Positions 34,841 to 41,457 of a stretch of 44,289 nucleotides of DNA are shown here, piece after piece (the stretch's first letter is position 1; each line of letters opens with the position of its first letter). This stretch comes from an uncultured Rhodobiaceae bacterium (GTDB lineage Bacteria; Pseudomonadota; Alphaproteobacteria; Parvibaculales; Parvibaculaceae). The notes under the pieces are model-generated. The model had not been told where the DNA came from, ran no database searches, and worked only from the letters and a program-made list of their open reading frames with translations. The stretch lies in assembly GCA_913057645.1 (NCBI GenBank), contig CAJXOU010000022.1:1-44289 (forward strand), in the 5' to 3' direction. The position numbers and the translations under genes are program-made.

Positions 34841-35501
34841 CTTCCGCCGCCGCCAGCCGGTAGCCGAGGCCGCGCACGGTCTCGATCACATCCTTGCCGA
34901 GCTTGCGGCGCAGACGCCCCACGAAGACCTCGATCGTGTTCGAGTCGCGATCGAAATCCTGGTCGTAGAGATGTTCGACGAGTTCGGTGCGCGAGATGAC
35001 GCGGCCCTGATGGTGCATCATGTAGGCGAGAAGCCGGTATTCGAGGGAGGTGAGCTTGATCGCGCGGCCGTTCACGGTGACGCGCGAGCTGCGCGTGTCG
35101 ACACGCACCGGGCCGCATTCGAGCTCGCTCGAGGCGTGACCCGTGGCGCGGCGGAGAAGCGCGCGAAGCCGGGCCAGCACTTCTTCCATGTAGAAGGGTT
35201 TTGCCACGTAGTCGTCCGCGCCCGCGTCGAAGCCCGCTACCTTGTCGCTCCAGCGGTCGCGCGCGGTGAGGATCAGCACGGGCATGATGCGCCCGTCGCG
35301 ACGCCATTTCTCGAGCACCGTCACGCCATCCATTTCGGGTAGACCGAGATCCAGGATCACCGCGTCATAAGGCTCCGTGTCGCCGAGGAAATGCCCCTCC
35401 TCGCCGTCCTTGGCGCTATCCACGACATAGCCCGCCTCTTCGAGGGCGCCGACGAGCTGGCGATTGAGATCGGGGTCGTCTTCGACAACGAGGAGCCGCA
35501 T
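34830..35501 (-). CDS. OmpR/PhoP-family response regulator
   Basis: A 223-aa regulator with receiver (MRLLVVEDDPDLN, Asp51 in AVILDLGLPEMDG, Lys in VAKPF) and winged-helix output (LTSLEYRLLAYMMHHQGRVISR, NTIEVFVGRLRRKLG). It is close to PhoP in style. The ATG at 35501 matches the family start. The 23-nt spacing from the PepSY gene and the overlap with the kinase gene mark a three-gene operon. Likely output: envelope or cation-responsive genes, including this operon. Confidence 0.93.
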   Translation of the reverse strand: MRLLVVEDDPDLNRQLVGALEEAGYVVDSAKDGEEGHFLGDTEPYDAVILDLGLPEMDGVTVLEKWRRDGRIMPVLILTARDRWSDKVAGFDAGADDYVAKPFYMEEVLARLRALLRRATGHASSELECGPVRVDTRSSRVTVNGRAIKLTSLEYRLLAYMMHHQGRVISRTELVEHLYDQDFDRDSNTIEVFVGRLRRKLGKDVIETVRGLGYRLAAAEDAV

Positions 35502-35524
35502 CGCTCTCTTCTCCGTTTCTGGCT

Positions 35525-35851
35525 CTATCTCGCGCCAAGCACGCGGCCGGATGCCGCATCCACGGTCACGACGACGACCCTGTTCTGGGGCGTCATGATC
35601 TTCACATAGTAGGCGTTGCCGCCAAAACTCATGTCGAGGAACCGGCCGGGATAACGGGAGAGCGCCGCGCTTTTCGCCTGTCCCGGCGAAATCGCCTGGC
35701 CCGAGCGCACCGCATCGCGCGCGTTGTCCTGCTCGGAACGGTAGCCCCACTGGGCCTCCACAAGAAGATCGTTCGCGCGCGCCGGCACCATTCCTCCGAA
35801 GAGGAACGCCGCGGCGATCGTCAGGGCGATCCATGTGGATTTCTGCGTCAT
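35525..35851 (-). CDS. Small periplasmic PepSY-domain protein
   Basis: A 108-aa secreted protein: signal peptide (IALTIAAAFLFGGMVPARA), then one PepSY-like domain (SPGQAKSAALSRYPGRFLDMSF, YYVKIMTPQNRVVVVTVDAASGRVLGAR). PepSY domains occur as inhibitors or sensors in the periplasm. Its place directly before a PhoP/PhoQ-like pair, an arrangement common in proteobacteria, suggests it modulates the kinase or belongs to the regulon. Confidence 0.82.
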   Translation of the reverse strand: MTQKSTWIALTIAAAFLFGGMVPARANDLLVEAQWGYRSEQDNARDAVRSGQAISPGQAKSAALSRYPGRFLDMSFGGNAYYVKIMTPQNRVVVVTVDAASGRVLGAR

Positions 35852-35930
35852 GGCACCGTTCCTAAGCCAGCACCGCTGAACCCGGGATGAACGAATAGTG
35901 CGGGTATCCGACAGGAATCGCCAGCCGCCG

Positions 35931-36605
35931 TCAAAAGCCGCTGAGAGTCGCAAATTCCTCCAGCGGCGCGCGATCGGTGCGCAAATGGTTAATCGGCGCG
36001 GTTTCGTCCATGTAGCCAAGCCCCAGCCCGCAGAACAGCATAAGCTCTTCCGGCATGTCGAGAAACTCCGAGACGGTCTTGTGCCAGATCGCCCAGGCCT
36101 CCTGCGGCGCGGTGTGCAGCCCGTGTTCGCGCGCCACCAGCATCAGCGACTGGATGAACATGCCGAGATCCGACCACTGGCCGAGGCCCATCTGGCGGTC
36201 GATGGCAAAGAACATGGCGACAGGTGCATCGAAGAAGGTGAAATTGCGCATGAACTGTTTCATGCGGCCTTCCTTGTCCTCGCGGGGCACGCCGATGGTC
36301 GCGTACATGTCCTCGCCGCACTTGAAGCGCCGCGCCTTGTAGGGCTCCGTCAGGCCCTTCGGATAGATGTCGTATTCGGTATCGCCGTCGCCGAAGGGAT
36401 TGGTCTTCTGTTTCTCGGCGATGATGGCGAGGAATTCCTTCAATCGTTCGCCGGTGATGACGTAGGCATGCCAGGGCTGGAGGTTGCCACCCGACGGCGC
36501 GTATTTCGCTTCCTCGAGAATCTGCCTCACCGTCGCTTCGGGCACCTCCCTGTCGAGAAAGGCGCGGCAGGTGATGCGGGTCTTGAGCGCTTCGGAGACT
36601 TTCAT
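35931..36605 (-). CDS. Nitroreductase family FMN protein
   Basis: A 224-aa FMN-dependent NAD(P)H oxidoreductase of the nitroreductase fold. Motifs: TRITCRAFLDREVPEATV (FMN phosphate contact Arg), AKYAPSGGNLQPWHAYVITG, QSLMLVAREHGL and GLGLGYMDETAPINHLRTDRAP. The ATG at 36605 has GGAAGAA upstream and begins MKVSEALKTR, the family start. It is the last gene of the SDR-ACAD-ACAD run, 29 nt after ACAD2. It may reduce a quinone, enone or nitro group in the same catabolic route. The physiological substrate is unknown. Confidence 0.9.
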   Translation of the reverse strand: MKVSEALKTRITCRAFLDREVPEATVRQILEEAKYAPSGGNLQPWHAYVITGERLKEFLAIIAEKQKTNPFGDGDTEYDIYPKGLTEPYKARRFKCGEDMYATIGVPREDKEGRMKQFMRNFTFFDAPVAMFFAIDRQMGLGQWSDLGMFIQSLMLVAREHGLHTAPQEAWAIWHKTVSEFLDMPEELMLFCGLGLGYMDETAPINHLRTDRAPLEEFATLSGF

Positions 36606-36634
36606 GCGTTCTTCCTTTATGCGGATGACGAATT

Positions 36635-37654
36635 CTATCGCGCGGTAACGTGCGGCCAGAGCGCATCGGCGCCGGCGGCAATCGTTTCGTGGCCGAGCGT
36701 CTCCGCCCAGTCGCGTCCGGCGCCGAACTCCGCGCGCCACGACCAGAGGCGGCGCGTCGCAAAATGGAGCCCGTGCTCATAGGTGAAGCCGATCGCGCCG
36801 TGAACCTGGTGCGCGATCGAGGTCGCGATGCTCGACGCATCGTCCACCCGGATTTTTGCCGCCGCGATCTCGAAGGCAGCGCCCGCCCCGCGCTTGTCAA
36901 CCTGCGCACAGGCGTGGTCCGTGATGACGCCACAGGCGGCAGCCTGTGTCGACAGCACCGCAAGCTGCTGCTGAATCGCCTGGAACTTGCCGATGGGCTT
37001 GCCGAATTGCGTGCGCTCGTTCGCGTAGGCCACCGACTGCGTCGAGAGATAGCCGAGCGCGCCGGCCATCTGGCAGGCGCGGATCAGCGCGCCGTAGAGC
37101 TTCATTGCATTGCCGGGCAGCGAGGCCTTCTTTGCTGTCGCAGGCGCCGCCTTCAGCGTCACGCAGTCGCGCGGTTCGCGCGCGACGTTGATACCGGGAT
37201 CGATTTTCGCAGCCTCGAGCGCAACCAGAACCACCTCGCCTTTCACGATGGCGACGCCATGCGCGGCGTCCCGCCCGTATGGTGCGCGCGCCGCCTCGCC
37301 CGAGAGCTTGCCACCCTCCAGCGTGAAGTCGCCGTCGAGAAGCGTGGTGATGCCGTCCGGCACCTCTATCCCCGCCTGCACGAGAAGCCAGTTCGCGAGA
37401 AGCGCCTCCGCCAGAGGCAGCGGCGCAACATGTTCGCCTGCCGCCTTCAGCACGATGGCCGCGTCCGCCCATGTACCGCCCGCGCCGCCCTGTTCCTCGG
37501 GCACGAGCACGCGGGTGAGCCCGTTTGCTTCCACCTCGCTCCAGAGCGCGGCGGGGAACTCGCCCTCCTCCGCCTTCTGCACCAGCGCCTTGGTCACGCG
37601 TTCTGAAAGAAGCCCGTTCACGCTGTCGGAAAGGATCGTCTGCAATTCGTTCAT
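36635..37654 (-). CDS. Acyl-CoA dehydrogenase, probable non-catalytic subunit of a heteromer
   Basis: A 339-aa acyl-CoA dehydrogenase relative. The C-terminal domain is clear (YANERTQFGKPIGKFQAIQQ, HQVHGAIGFTYEHGLHFATRRL). At the helix-G position of a catalytic Glu the sequence reads LIRACQMAG, with no acidic residue, and the mid-domain flavin loop is degenerate. The adjacent ACAD has the Glu. In actinobacterial ChsE-type alpha2beta2 dehydrogenases, two such subunits from neighbouring genes combine into one enzyme. That fits here but is inference. The gene starts 11 nt after its partner. Confidence 0.85.
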   Translation of the reverse strand: MNELQTILSDSVNGLLSERVTKALVQKAEEGEFPAALWSEVEANGLTRVLVPEEQGGAGGTWADAAIVLKAAGEHVAPLPLAEALLANWLLVQAGIEVPDGITTLLDGDFTLEGGKLSGEAARAPYGRDAAHGVAIVKGEVVLVALEAAKIDPGINVAREPRDCVTLKAAPATAKKASLPGNAMKLYGALIRACQMAGALGYLSTQSVAYANERTQFGKPIGKFQAIQQQLAVLSTQAAACGVITDHACAQVDKRGAGAAFEIAAAKIRVDDASSIATSIAHQVHGAIGFTYEHGLHFATRRLWSWRAEFGAGRDWAETLGHETIAAGADALWPHVTAR

Positions 37655-37665
37655 GGCTCTCTCCC

Positions 37666-38814
37666 TCAGCGCAGTCCGAGCCCGCGGGCGATGATGCCGC
37701 GCAGGATTTCGCGTGTGCCGCCGCGCAGCGAGAAACTCGGCACCGTCTGGGTGAGATAGCCAAGTACCTGTTCGTAGTCGCTGCCCTCGCCCACCGTCGG
37801 CGCCATGCCGAGCAGCTCGTGCGCCCGCACCGGCATGTCCTGCTCGAAGATCGCTCCGAGGTCCTTCACGACGGAGGCTTCGAGCGCCGGGTTCTCGCCC
37901 TTCTCCAGCATGCCGGCCACCGAAAGCGACATCTGGCGGAGCGTCACGAGATGGGCGACCAGGCGGCCGATCTCCACCGCGCCGTCGCCGCCGCGCTTTT
38001 CGAGTTCGCGGATCATCTCGACCATCAGCATGAAGCTCGAGAGGTAGCGTTCGGGACCGGAGCGCTCGAAAGCGAGTTCCGCCGTCACCTGTCCCCAGCC
38101 GCCGCCTTCCGTGCCGACCAGCATGCCGTCGGGAACGAAAGCATCCTCGAACACGACTTCGTTGAAATGCGCGTTGCCCGCGAGGTCCTTGATCGGGCGG
38201 ATGGTGATGCCGTCCGTGTTCTTCAGGTCGACCAGGAACTGCGTCAGCCCGGAATGTTTCGCCTCGGGAGCAGAGTCGGTGCGGAACAGTGCAATCATGT
38301 AATGCGCGGTATGCGCGCCCGACGTCCAGAGCTTGGTGCCGTTCACCCTGTAACCGCCATCCACCTTGTCGGCGCGGGTCCGTGTCGCGGCGAGGTCCGA
38401 TCCGGAATCGGGTTCCGACATGCCGATGCAGAAATAGCATTCGCCCTTCGCGACACGCGGCAGGATCTTCTGGCGCTGCTCCTCCGTGCCGAAACGCAGC
38501 AGCAGCGGCCCGGACTGCCGGTCGCCAATCCAGTGCGCACCGACGGGAGCGCCGGCCGCCAGCATCTCCTCCAGCATCACGTAGCGCTCGAAGAAGCTCC
38601 GCTCATGGCCGCCATATTTCTTCGGCCAGGTCATGCCGATCCAGCCCTTCGCGCCCATCTTGCGGCTGAACTCCGTGTCCGATCCCGACCAGGTCTGCGC
38701 CCGCGTCACTTTCGGCACATGCTTCAGCTCCTCGGCGAGGAAGGCGCGGATCTCCTCGCGAAGCCCCTCCGTCTCGCCGGGCAGTTCGCAAAGATCGAAC
38801 CTGAAAGGCTGCAT
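37666..38814 (-). CDS. Acyl-CoA dehydrogenase, probable catalytic subunit
   Basis: A 382-aa flavoenzyme that would desaturate an acyl-CoA thioester. It has the flavin-side motif MSEPDSGSDLAATRTRA, TKLWTSGAHTAHY and the C-terminal GTREILRGIIARGLGLR. In the loop that carries the MCAD catalytic Glu376 (YEGT) it has RGGT. A Glu in helix G (ELAFERSGPERY) occupies the isovaleryl-CoA dehydrogenase/FadE-type position. Upstream GGAGAAAGAG supports the ATG at 38814. Encoded after an SDR and before a second ACAD, it probably acts on a branched, cyclic or steroid-like side chain, but the substrate is not shown. Confidence 0.92.
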   Translation of the reverse strand: MQPFRFDLCELPGETEGLREEIRAFLAEELKHVPKVTRAQTWSGSDTEFSRKMGAKGWIGMTWPKKYGGHERSFFERYVMLEEMLAAGAPVGAHWIGDRQSGPLLLRFGTEEQRQKILPRVAKGECYFCIGMSEPDSGSDLAATRTRADKVDGGYRVNGTKLWTSGAHTAHYMIALFRTDSAPEAKHSGLTQFLVDLKNTDGITIRPIKDLAGNAHFNEVVFEDAFVPDGMLVGTEGGGWGQVTAELAFERSGPERYLSSFMLMVEMIRELEKRGGDGAVEIGRLVAHLVTLRQMSLSVAGMLEKGENPALEASVVKDLGAIFEQDMPVRAHELLGMAPTVGEGSDYEQVLGYLTQTVPSFSLRGGTREILRGIIARGLGLR

Positions 38815-38835
38815 CTCTTTCTCCCAGTCCTTTTC

Positions 38836-39627
38836 TTACGTCACGAGCGCGGTGGTGCCGCCGTCGATACGGATGTTGAGTGCGTCGAGCGCGCCCGCAA
38901 GCGGGCTCGCCACGAAGGCGACGAGATCGGCGATCTCCTCCGGCAGCGGAATGTGGCCGGTGAGGTTTCCCATGAAATTCTTCAGGACGTGCGGCTCGAC
39001 CTCTTCCCAGGTCTCGCCCCAGCCGCGCTCGCGGCCCTGTTTCAGAAAGCGCTCTTCCACTTCCTTCGTGCGGATCAGGCCGGGCGAGACGAGATTGACG
39101 GTGACGCCCGTCCCCACCAGCTCCTTCGCGAGTGACACGGTCATCGTCGCCAGCGCGCCCTTCGAGGCGTAGTAGTGCGGCATGCGCGCTGCGGGTTCGG
39201 TCGAGCCGATGGTGCCGAGCATCACGATCCGGCCCCAGCCCTTCGCCTTCATCGCCCCCATCAGCCCGCGCGTCAGCCGCACGGCCGAGAGCACGTTCTT
39301 CTGGTAGGCGTCGATCCAGCCGTCAATCTCCGTGCGCTCCCATGAGCCCGGATCCGCCGTGCCGTAATTGTTGATGAGGATGTCGATGTCGCCCGCGGCC
39401 TCGACGACGCCTGCCGCGCCCTTGTCGGTCATGATGTCGCCCGCGACCGCGCTCGCGGCGAAGCCCTTCTTGCGGATTTCGGCGGCGACGGCTTCGGCTG
39501 CATCCAGTTCGAAACCGTGCACGAGCACATGCGCGCCTTCCCGCGCCAGCGCATGCGCGATGGCGCGGCCGGTGCCGCGATGGCTGCCCGAGACGAGCGC
39601 CCGTTTGCTCTTGAGCTGAAGGTCCAT
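38836..39627 (-). CDS. SDR family NAD(P)-dependent oxidoreductase
   Basis: A 263-aa classical short-chain dehydrogenase. The cofactor loop is GSHRGTG (residues 14-20), then INNYGT. The active site is MLGTIGS...HYYASK with Tyr152 and Lys156, and a Ser/Thr at about 139-142. VSPGLIRT follows. It would oxidise or reduce a secondary alcohol/ketone. It is the first gene of the SDR-ACAD-ACAD-nitroreductase run, with a GGAG Shine-Dalgarno. The 131-nt upstream gap probably holds the promoter; I see no clear boxes in it. Confidence 0.92.
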   Translation of the reverse strand: MDLQLKSKRALVSGSHRGTGRAIAHALAREGAHVLVHGFELDAAEAVAAEIRKKGFAASAVAGDIMTDKGAAGVVEAAGDIDILINNYGTADPGSWERTEIDGWIDAYQKNVLSAVRLTRGLMGAMKAKGWGRIVMLGTIGSTEPAARMPHYYASKGALATMTVSLAKELVGTGVTVNLVSPGLIRTKEVEERFLKQGRERGWGETWEEVEPHVLKNFMGNLTGHIPLPEEIADLVAFVASPLAGALDALNIRIDGGTTALVT

Positions 39628-39758
39628 GCCGCTCCGCGCCCCGCCGTGTCGTTCTTCTGCGGCCGCTTTTCTAGCAGCAATAGACGGCCCTGTCCGGGGC
39701 TGAACGGCAGTTTTCGGCAGGTTTGGGCGGAAGGGAGAGAAGGAAGGGTGGAGCCGGG

Positions 39759-39950
39759 TCAGAATTCCGCTGCGGCAAGCGCCGCCTGCGGTTCATTCGC
39801 CACAGCAAACTGGGAGGGGCTGAACAGCGGTGCCCAGGAAAGGCCGGCATAGACACCGGCAGAGAAGAAGAGCAGTGCAGAAACGGCGAAGCCCGCCACC
39901 GCGATGAAGCGGCGGCGGGAACGGCGGTGATAGAAGATTTTCCTCGCCAT
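39759..39950 (-). CDS. Small single-TM protein
   Basis: A 63-aa protein with a strongly basic N-terminus (residues 1-14, HRRSRRRF), one hydrophobic segment (about 16-37, VAGFAVSALLFFSAGVYAG) and an Ala-rich tail. A GGGGAAGG Shine-Dalgarno precedes the ATG, which supports translation. No family is recognised. It may be an inner-membrane small protein or a signal-anchored peptide. It lies between the catabolic operon and the GTA-linked module, on the same strand as both. Confidence 0.6.
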   Translation of the reverse strand: MARKIFYHRRSRRRFIAVAGFAVSALLFFSAGVYAGLSWAPLFSPSQFAVANEPQAALAAAEF

Positions 39951-40054
39951 AGGCCTTCCCCTTTGCCTGTTTGCTTCGGCGATTTGCGCCGGGCCGGGGT
40001 GAGCAATTATGGCAAGTCTAGAACATCGAAACTTTACCGATCGCTAACGCACAA

Positions 40055-40079
40055 GCTCGAATTCGATCCAAATTCGAGC
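40055..40079 (-). terminator. Hairpin after the holin-like gene, possible terminator
   Basis: GCTCGAATT (40055-40063) and AATTCGAGC (40071-40079) form a perfect 9-bp stem with a 7-nt loop, starting 17 nt past the stop of the holin-like gene. The minus-strand tail is TTGTGCGTT, only partly T-rich, so termination is plausible but not certain. Confidence 0.5.
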
Positions 40080-40095
40080 GATGAAAATGATCCGC

Positions 40096-40287
40096 TTACT
40101 GCCTTTTGGCGTGACCGACGTTCAGCGCGACAATGTCGATGACCCGGGAGATCTTGCCCACGACGTCATCGTCCTTGCGCGTGGGCGTCGCCGCCGCAAC
40201 GGCCGATGCCGCGCCGACGATGGCGAGCGCCGCTTCGATCCATTCGGAGAAAGCACCCGAGAACAGACCCGATAGAAGAAAATCCAT
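40096..40287 (-). CDS. Phage-type small membrane protein, holin-like
   Basis: A 63-aa protein with a hydrophobic N-terminal half (about residues 1-32, including AALAIVGAASAVAAA) and a charged end (TPTRKDDDVVGKISRVIDIVA followed by LNVGHAKRQ). The TPTxKDDxVV...LNVGxAK ending is what I recall from small membrane proteins in tailed phages, often labelled holin. AAAGGAAAACAC gives a good Shine-Dalgarno. It follows the hydrolase-like gene by 18 nt in a two-gene unit next to GTA tail genes. Pore formation for lysis is inferred from context. Confidence 0.65.
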   Translation of the reverse strand: MDFLLSGLFSGAFSEWIEAALAIVGAASAVAAATPTRKDDDVVGKISRVIDIVALNVGHAKRQ

Positions 40288-40305
40288 GTGTTTTCCTTTC
40301 AGGAG

Positions 40306-40653
40306 TTAAGGCCCCTTCGCGCGGGGCGCGTAAAAGAGATGACCGCCGATCAGCGCGGTCGGCGCTTCGTTCGCCGCCCAGCCCGGGCACTCCGTGTGCG
40401 AATGAAATTGCGTTGCGCCATGCGTCGGGTCGGGCTCTTCGCCCGCCAGCGCGCGGCAGACGGCCGAAAGCGCGAGCGCAAGCTCGCGGTCCGGGCCCGC
40501 GCAGCGCCCGGAGATGCGGTTCACCAGCGCGAAAGCGAGCGCGAGGCGGCCCTCGTCCTCCTCCCCCCGGGCAACGGCACTCAGCTCCCGCGCCAACTGG
40601 ACCGGTCCGGCGAAGCCGCGGGGGCCGTCTGAGGGGTCACGCCCGCCATCCAT
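40306..40653 (-). CDS. Short SleB-like cell wall hydrolase relative
   Basis: A 115-aa protein that matches the pattern of SleB/Hydrolase_2 cell-wall hydrolases. An early helix (SAVARGEEDEGRLALAFALVNRI) corresponds to the family's EARGE...VALNR region. The end (DPTHGATQFHSH...PGWA...IGGHLFY) matches the family's DPTxGATxFH and GxHxFY signature. At the family's EARGE the protein has VARGE, so the usual catalytic Glu may be absent. There is no signal peptide, so export would need a holin or lysis route. The AAAGGAGC Shine-Dalgarno is strong. It is preceded by its own LexA-box promoter and followed by a holin-like gene. Confidence 0.6.
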   Translation of the reverse strand: MDGGRDPSDGPRGFAGPVQLARELSAVARGEEDEGRLALAFALVNRISGRCAGPDRELALALSAVCRALAGEEPDPTHGATQFHSHTECPGWAANEAPTALIGGHLFYAPRAKGP

Positions 40654-40700
40654 CCCGTCCGCTCCTTTCGTGTTTTCAGATACAAGGATTTAATTCCTAT

Positions 40701-40729
40701 ATATGAGAACAAAAAAGGAACATTGTCAA
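40701..40729 (-). promoter_or_regulatory. Promoter with consensus -35, driving the hydrolase/holin-like pair
   Basis: On the minus strand TTGACA lies at 40729-40724. A 17-bp spacer is followed by an AT-rich -10 region (TCATATATAGG, around 40706-40696). The stretch is conspicuously AT-rich in a high-GC window. The first ATG is about 45 bp downstream. The exact -10 hexamer is ambiguous. Confidence 0.6.
40707..40721 (-). promoter_or_regulatory. LexA/SOS box, GTTC-N7-GTTC
   Basis: GAAC AAAAAAG GAAC on the plus strand, which reads GTTC-N7-GTTC on the minus strand, the direct-repeat LexA operator of alphaproteobacteria. It lies precisely between the -35 and -10 elements, where bound LexA would block RNA polymerase. 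This predicts that the hydrolase-like and holin-like genes are repressed until DNA damage. Confidence 0.7.
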
Positions 40730-40755
40730 GGATACCGGTTTCAATTCCCTGCCCG

Positions 40756-41457
40756 TCAGGCGCCCGGCCCGCTCAGCTCCAGGCAGTGGATTGCGAGCCG
40801 CACGCGGCCCCCGGTGAAATCGCCGCCTTCCGCCGTCAGGCGAAGCGGGGTCGCGCCGTAATAGGCGACCGGGGTGCCGCTCACGCCCGTGACCGTCGCG
40901 TGGAGCATCGCGCCGATGCCATTGCCGTAGCGCATGGGATCGTCGGCAACGCCGAGCTGCCAGGCGCTCGCGCCGGTGATCGCCTCTATCACCACGCCGG
41001 TCACGCCGAGCACGATGGCCCGGTCCGGAATGACGAACGGCGTATCGGAGGTCGCGCCTGCCCCCACCTCATGCTCGCCTTCCACGAGAGTAAATGCGGT
41101 CGCCGCGCCGCTCGCACCGCTCGCGGGCAGCGTCCAGCCCGTGCCGTCATGGAGCAGGAGCGCACCCGCCGCCTCGTCATAGGCTTGCCATCCGGCCTTC
41201 GCGGCGAAGAACATCCATGCACCGTCGATCAGCGCCGCGACCTCGCCGTCATGCCCTTCCCACGCGTCCTCGGCGTCCGCGGCCACGATGTAGCGCGCGC
41301 CCTCCTCCGGCTCGGCGGGCGGCACGGCAAGCGTCCGCGAGACGACGGAGAGATGCAGCAGCGCATCGAGCCGTCGCAGCGCCTCGTTCACGGTCACATG
41401 CTTCTGCGCCTGCGCGGCTTCGAGAAAGGGAAGTCCCAGATGAAAGCTATCCGACAT
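40756..41457 (-). CDS. DUF2793 family GTA/phage protein
   Basis: A 233-aa protein with the DUF2793 N-terminal signature (LGLPFLEAAQAQKHVTVNEALRRLDAL), found directly after the GTA g15-like gene in many alphaproteobacteria. The rest is beta-rich (repeats such as YIVAADAEDAWEGHDGEVAALIDGAW), as expected of a fibre, spike or receptor-contact protein of the particle. The start overlaps the g15-like stop by 11 nt. The particle role is inferred from synteny. The two-gene SOS-boxed unit lies downstream. Confidence 0.82.
   Translation of the reverse strand: MSDSFHLGLPFLEAAQAQKHVTVNEALRRLDALLHLSVVSRTLAVPPAEPEEGARYIVAADAEDAWEGHDGEVAALIDGAWMFFAAKAGWQAYDEAAGALLLHDGTGWTLPASGASGAATAFTLVEGEHEVGAGATSDTPFVIPDRAIVLGVTGVVIEAITGASAWQLGVADDPMRYGNGIGAMLHATVTGVSGTPVAYYGATPLRLTAEGGDFTGGRVRLAIHCLELSGPGA

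Noticed and set aside
40033-40048. CtrA-type site TTTACCGATCGCTAAC
   Set aside because: Both half-sites deviate from TTAA-N7-TTAA by one base, so it is not convincing even though it lies near a GTA cluster.
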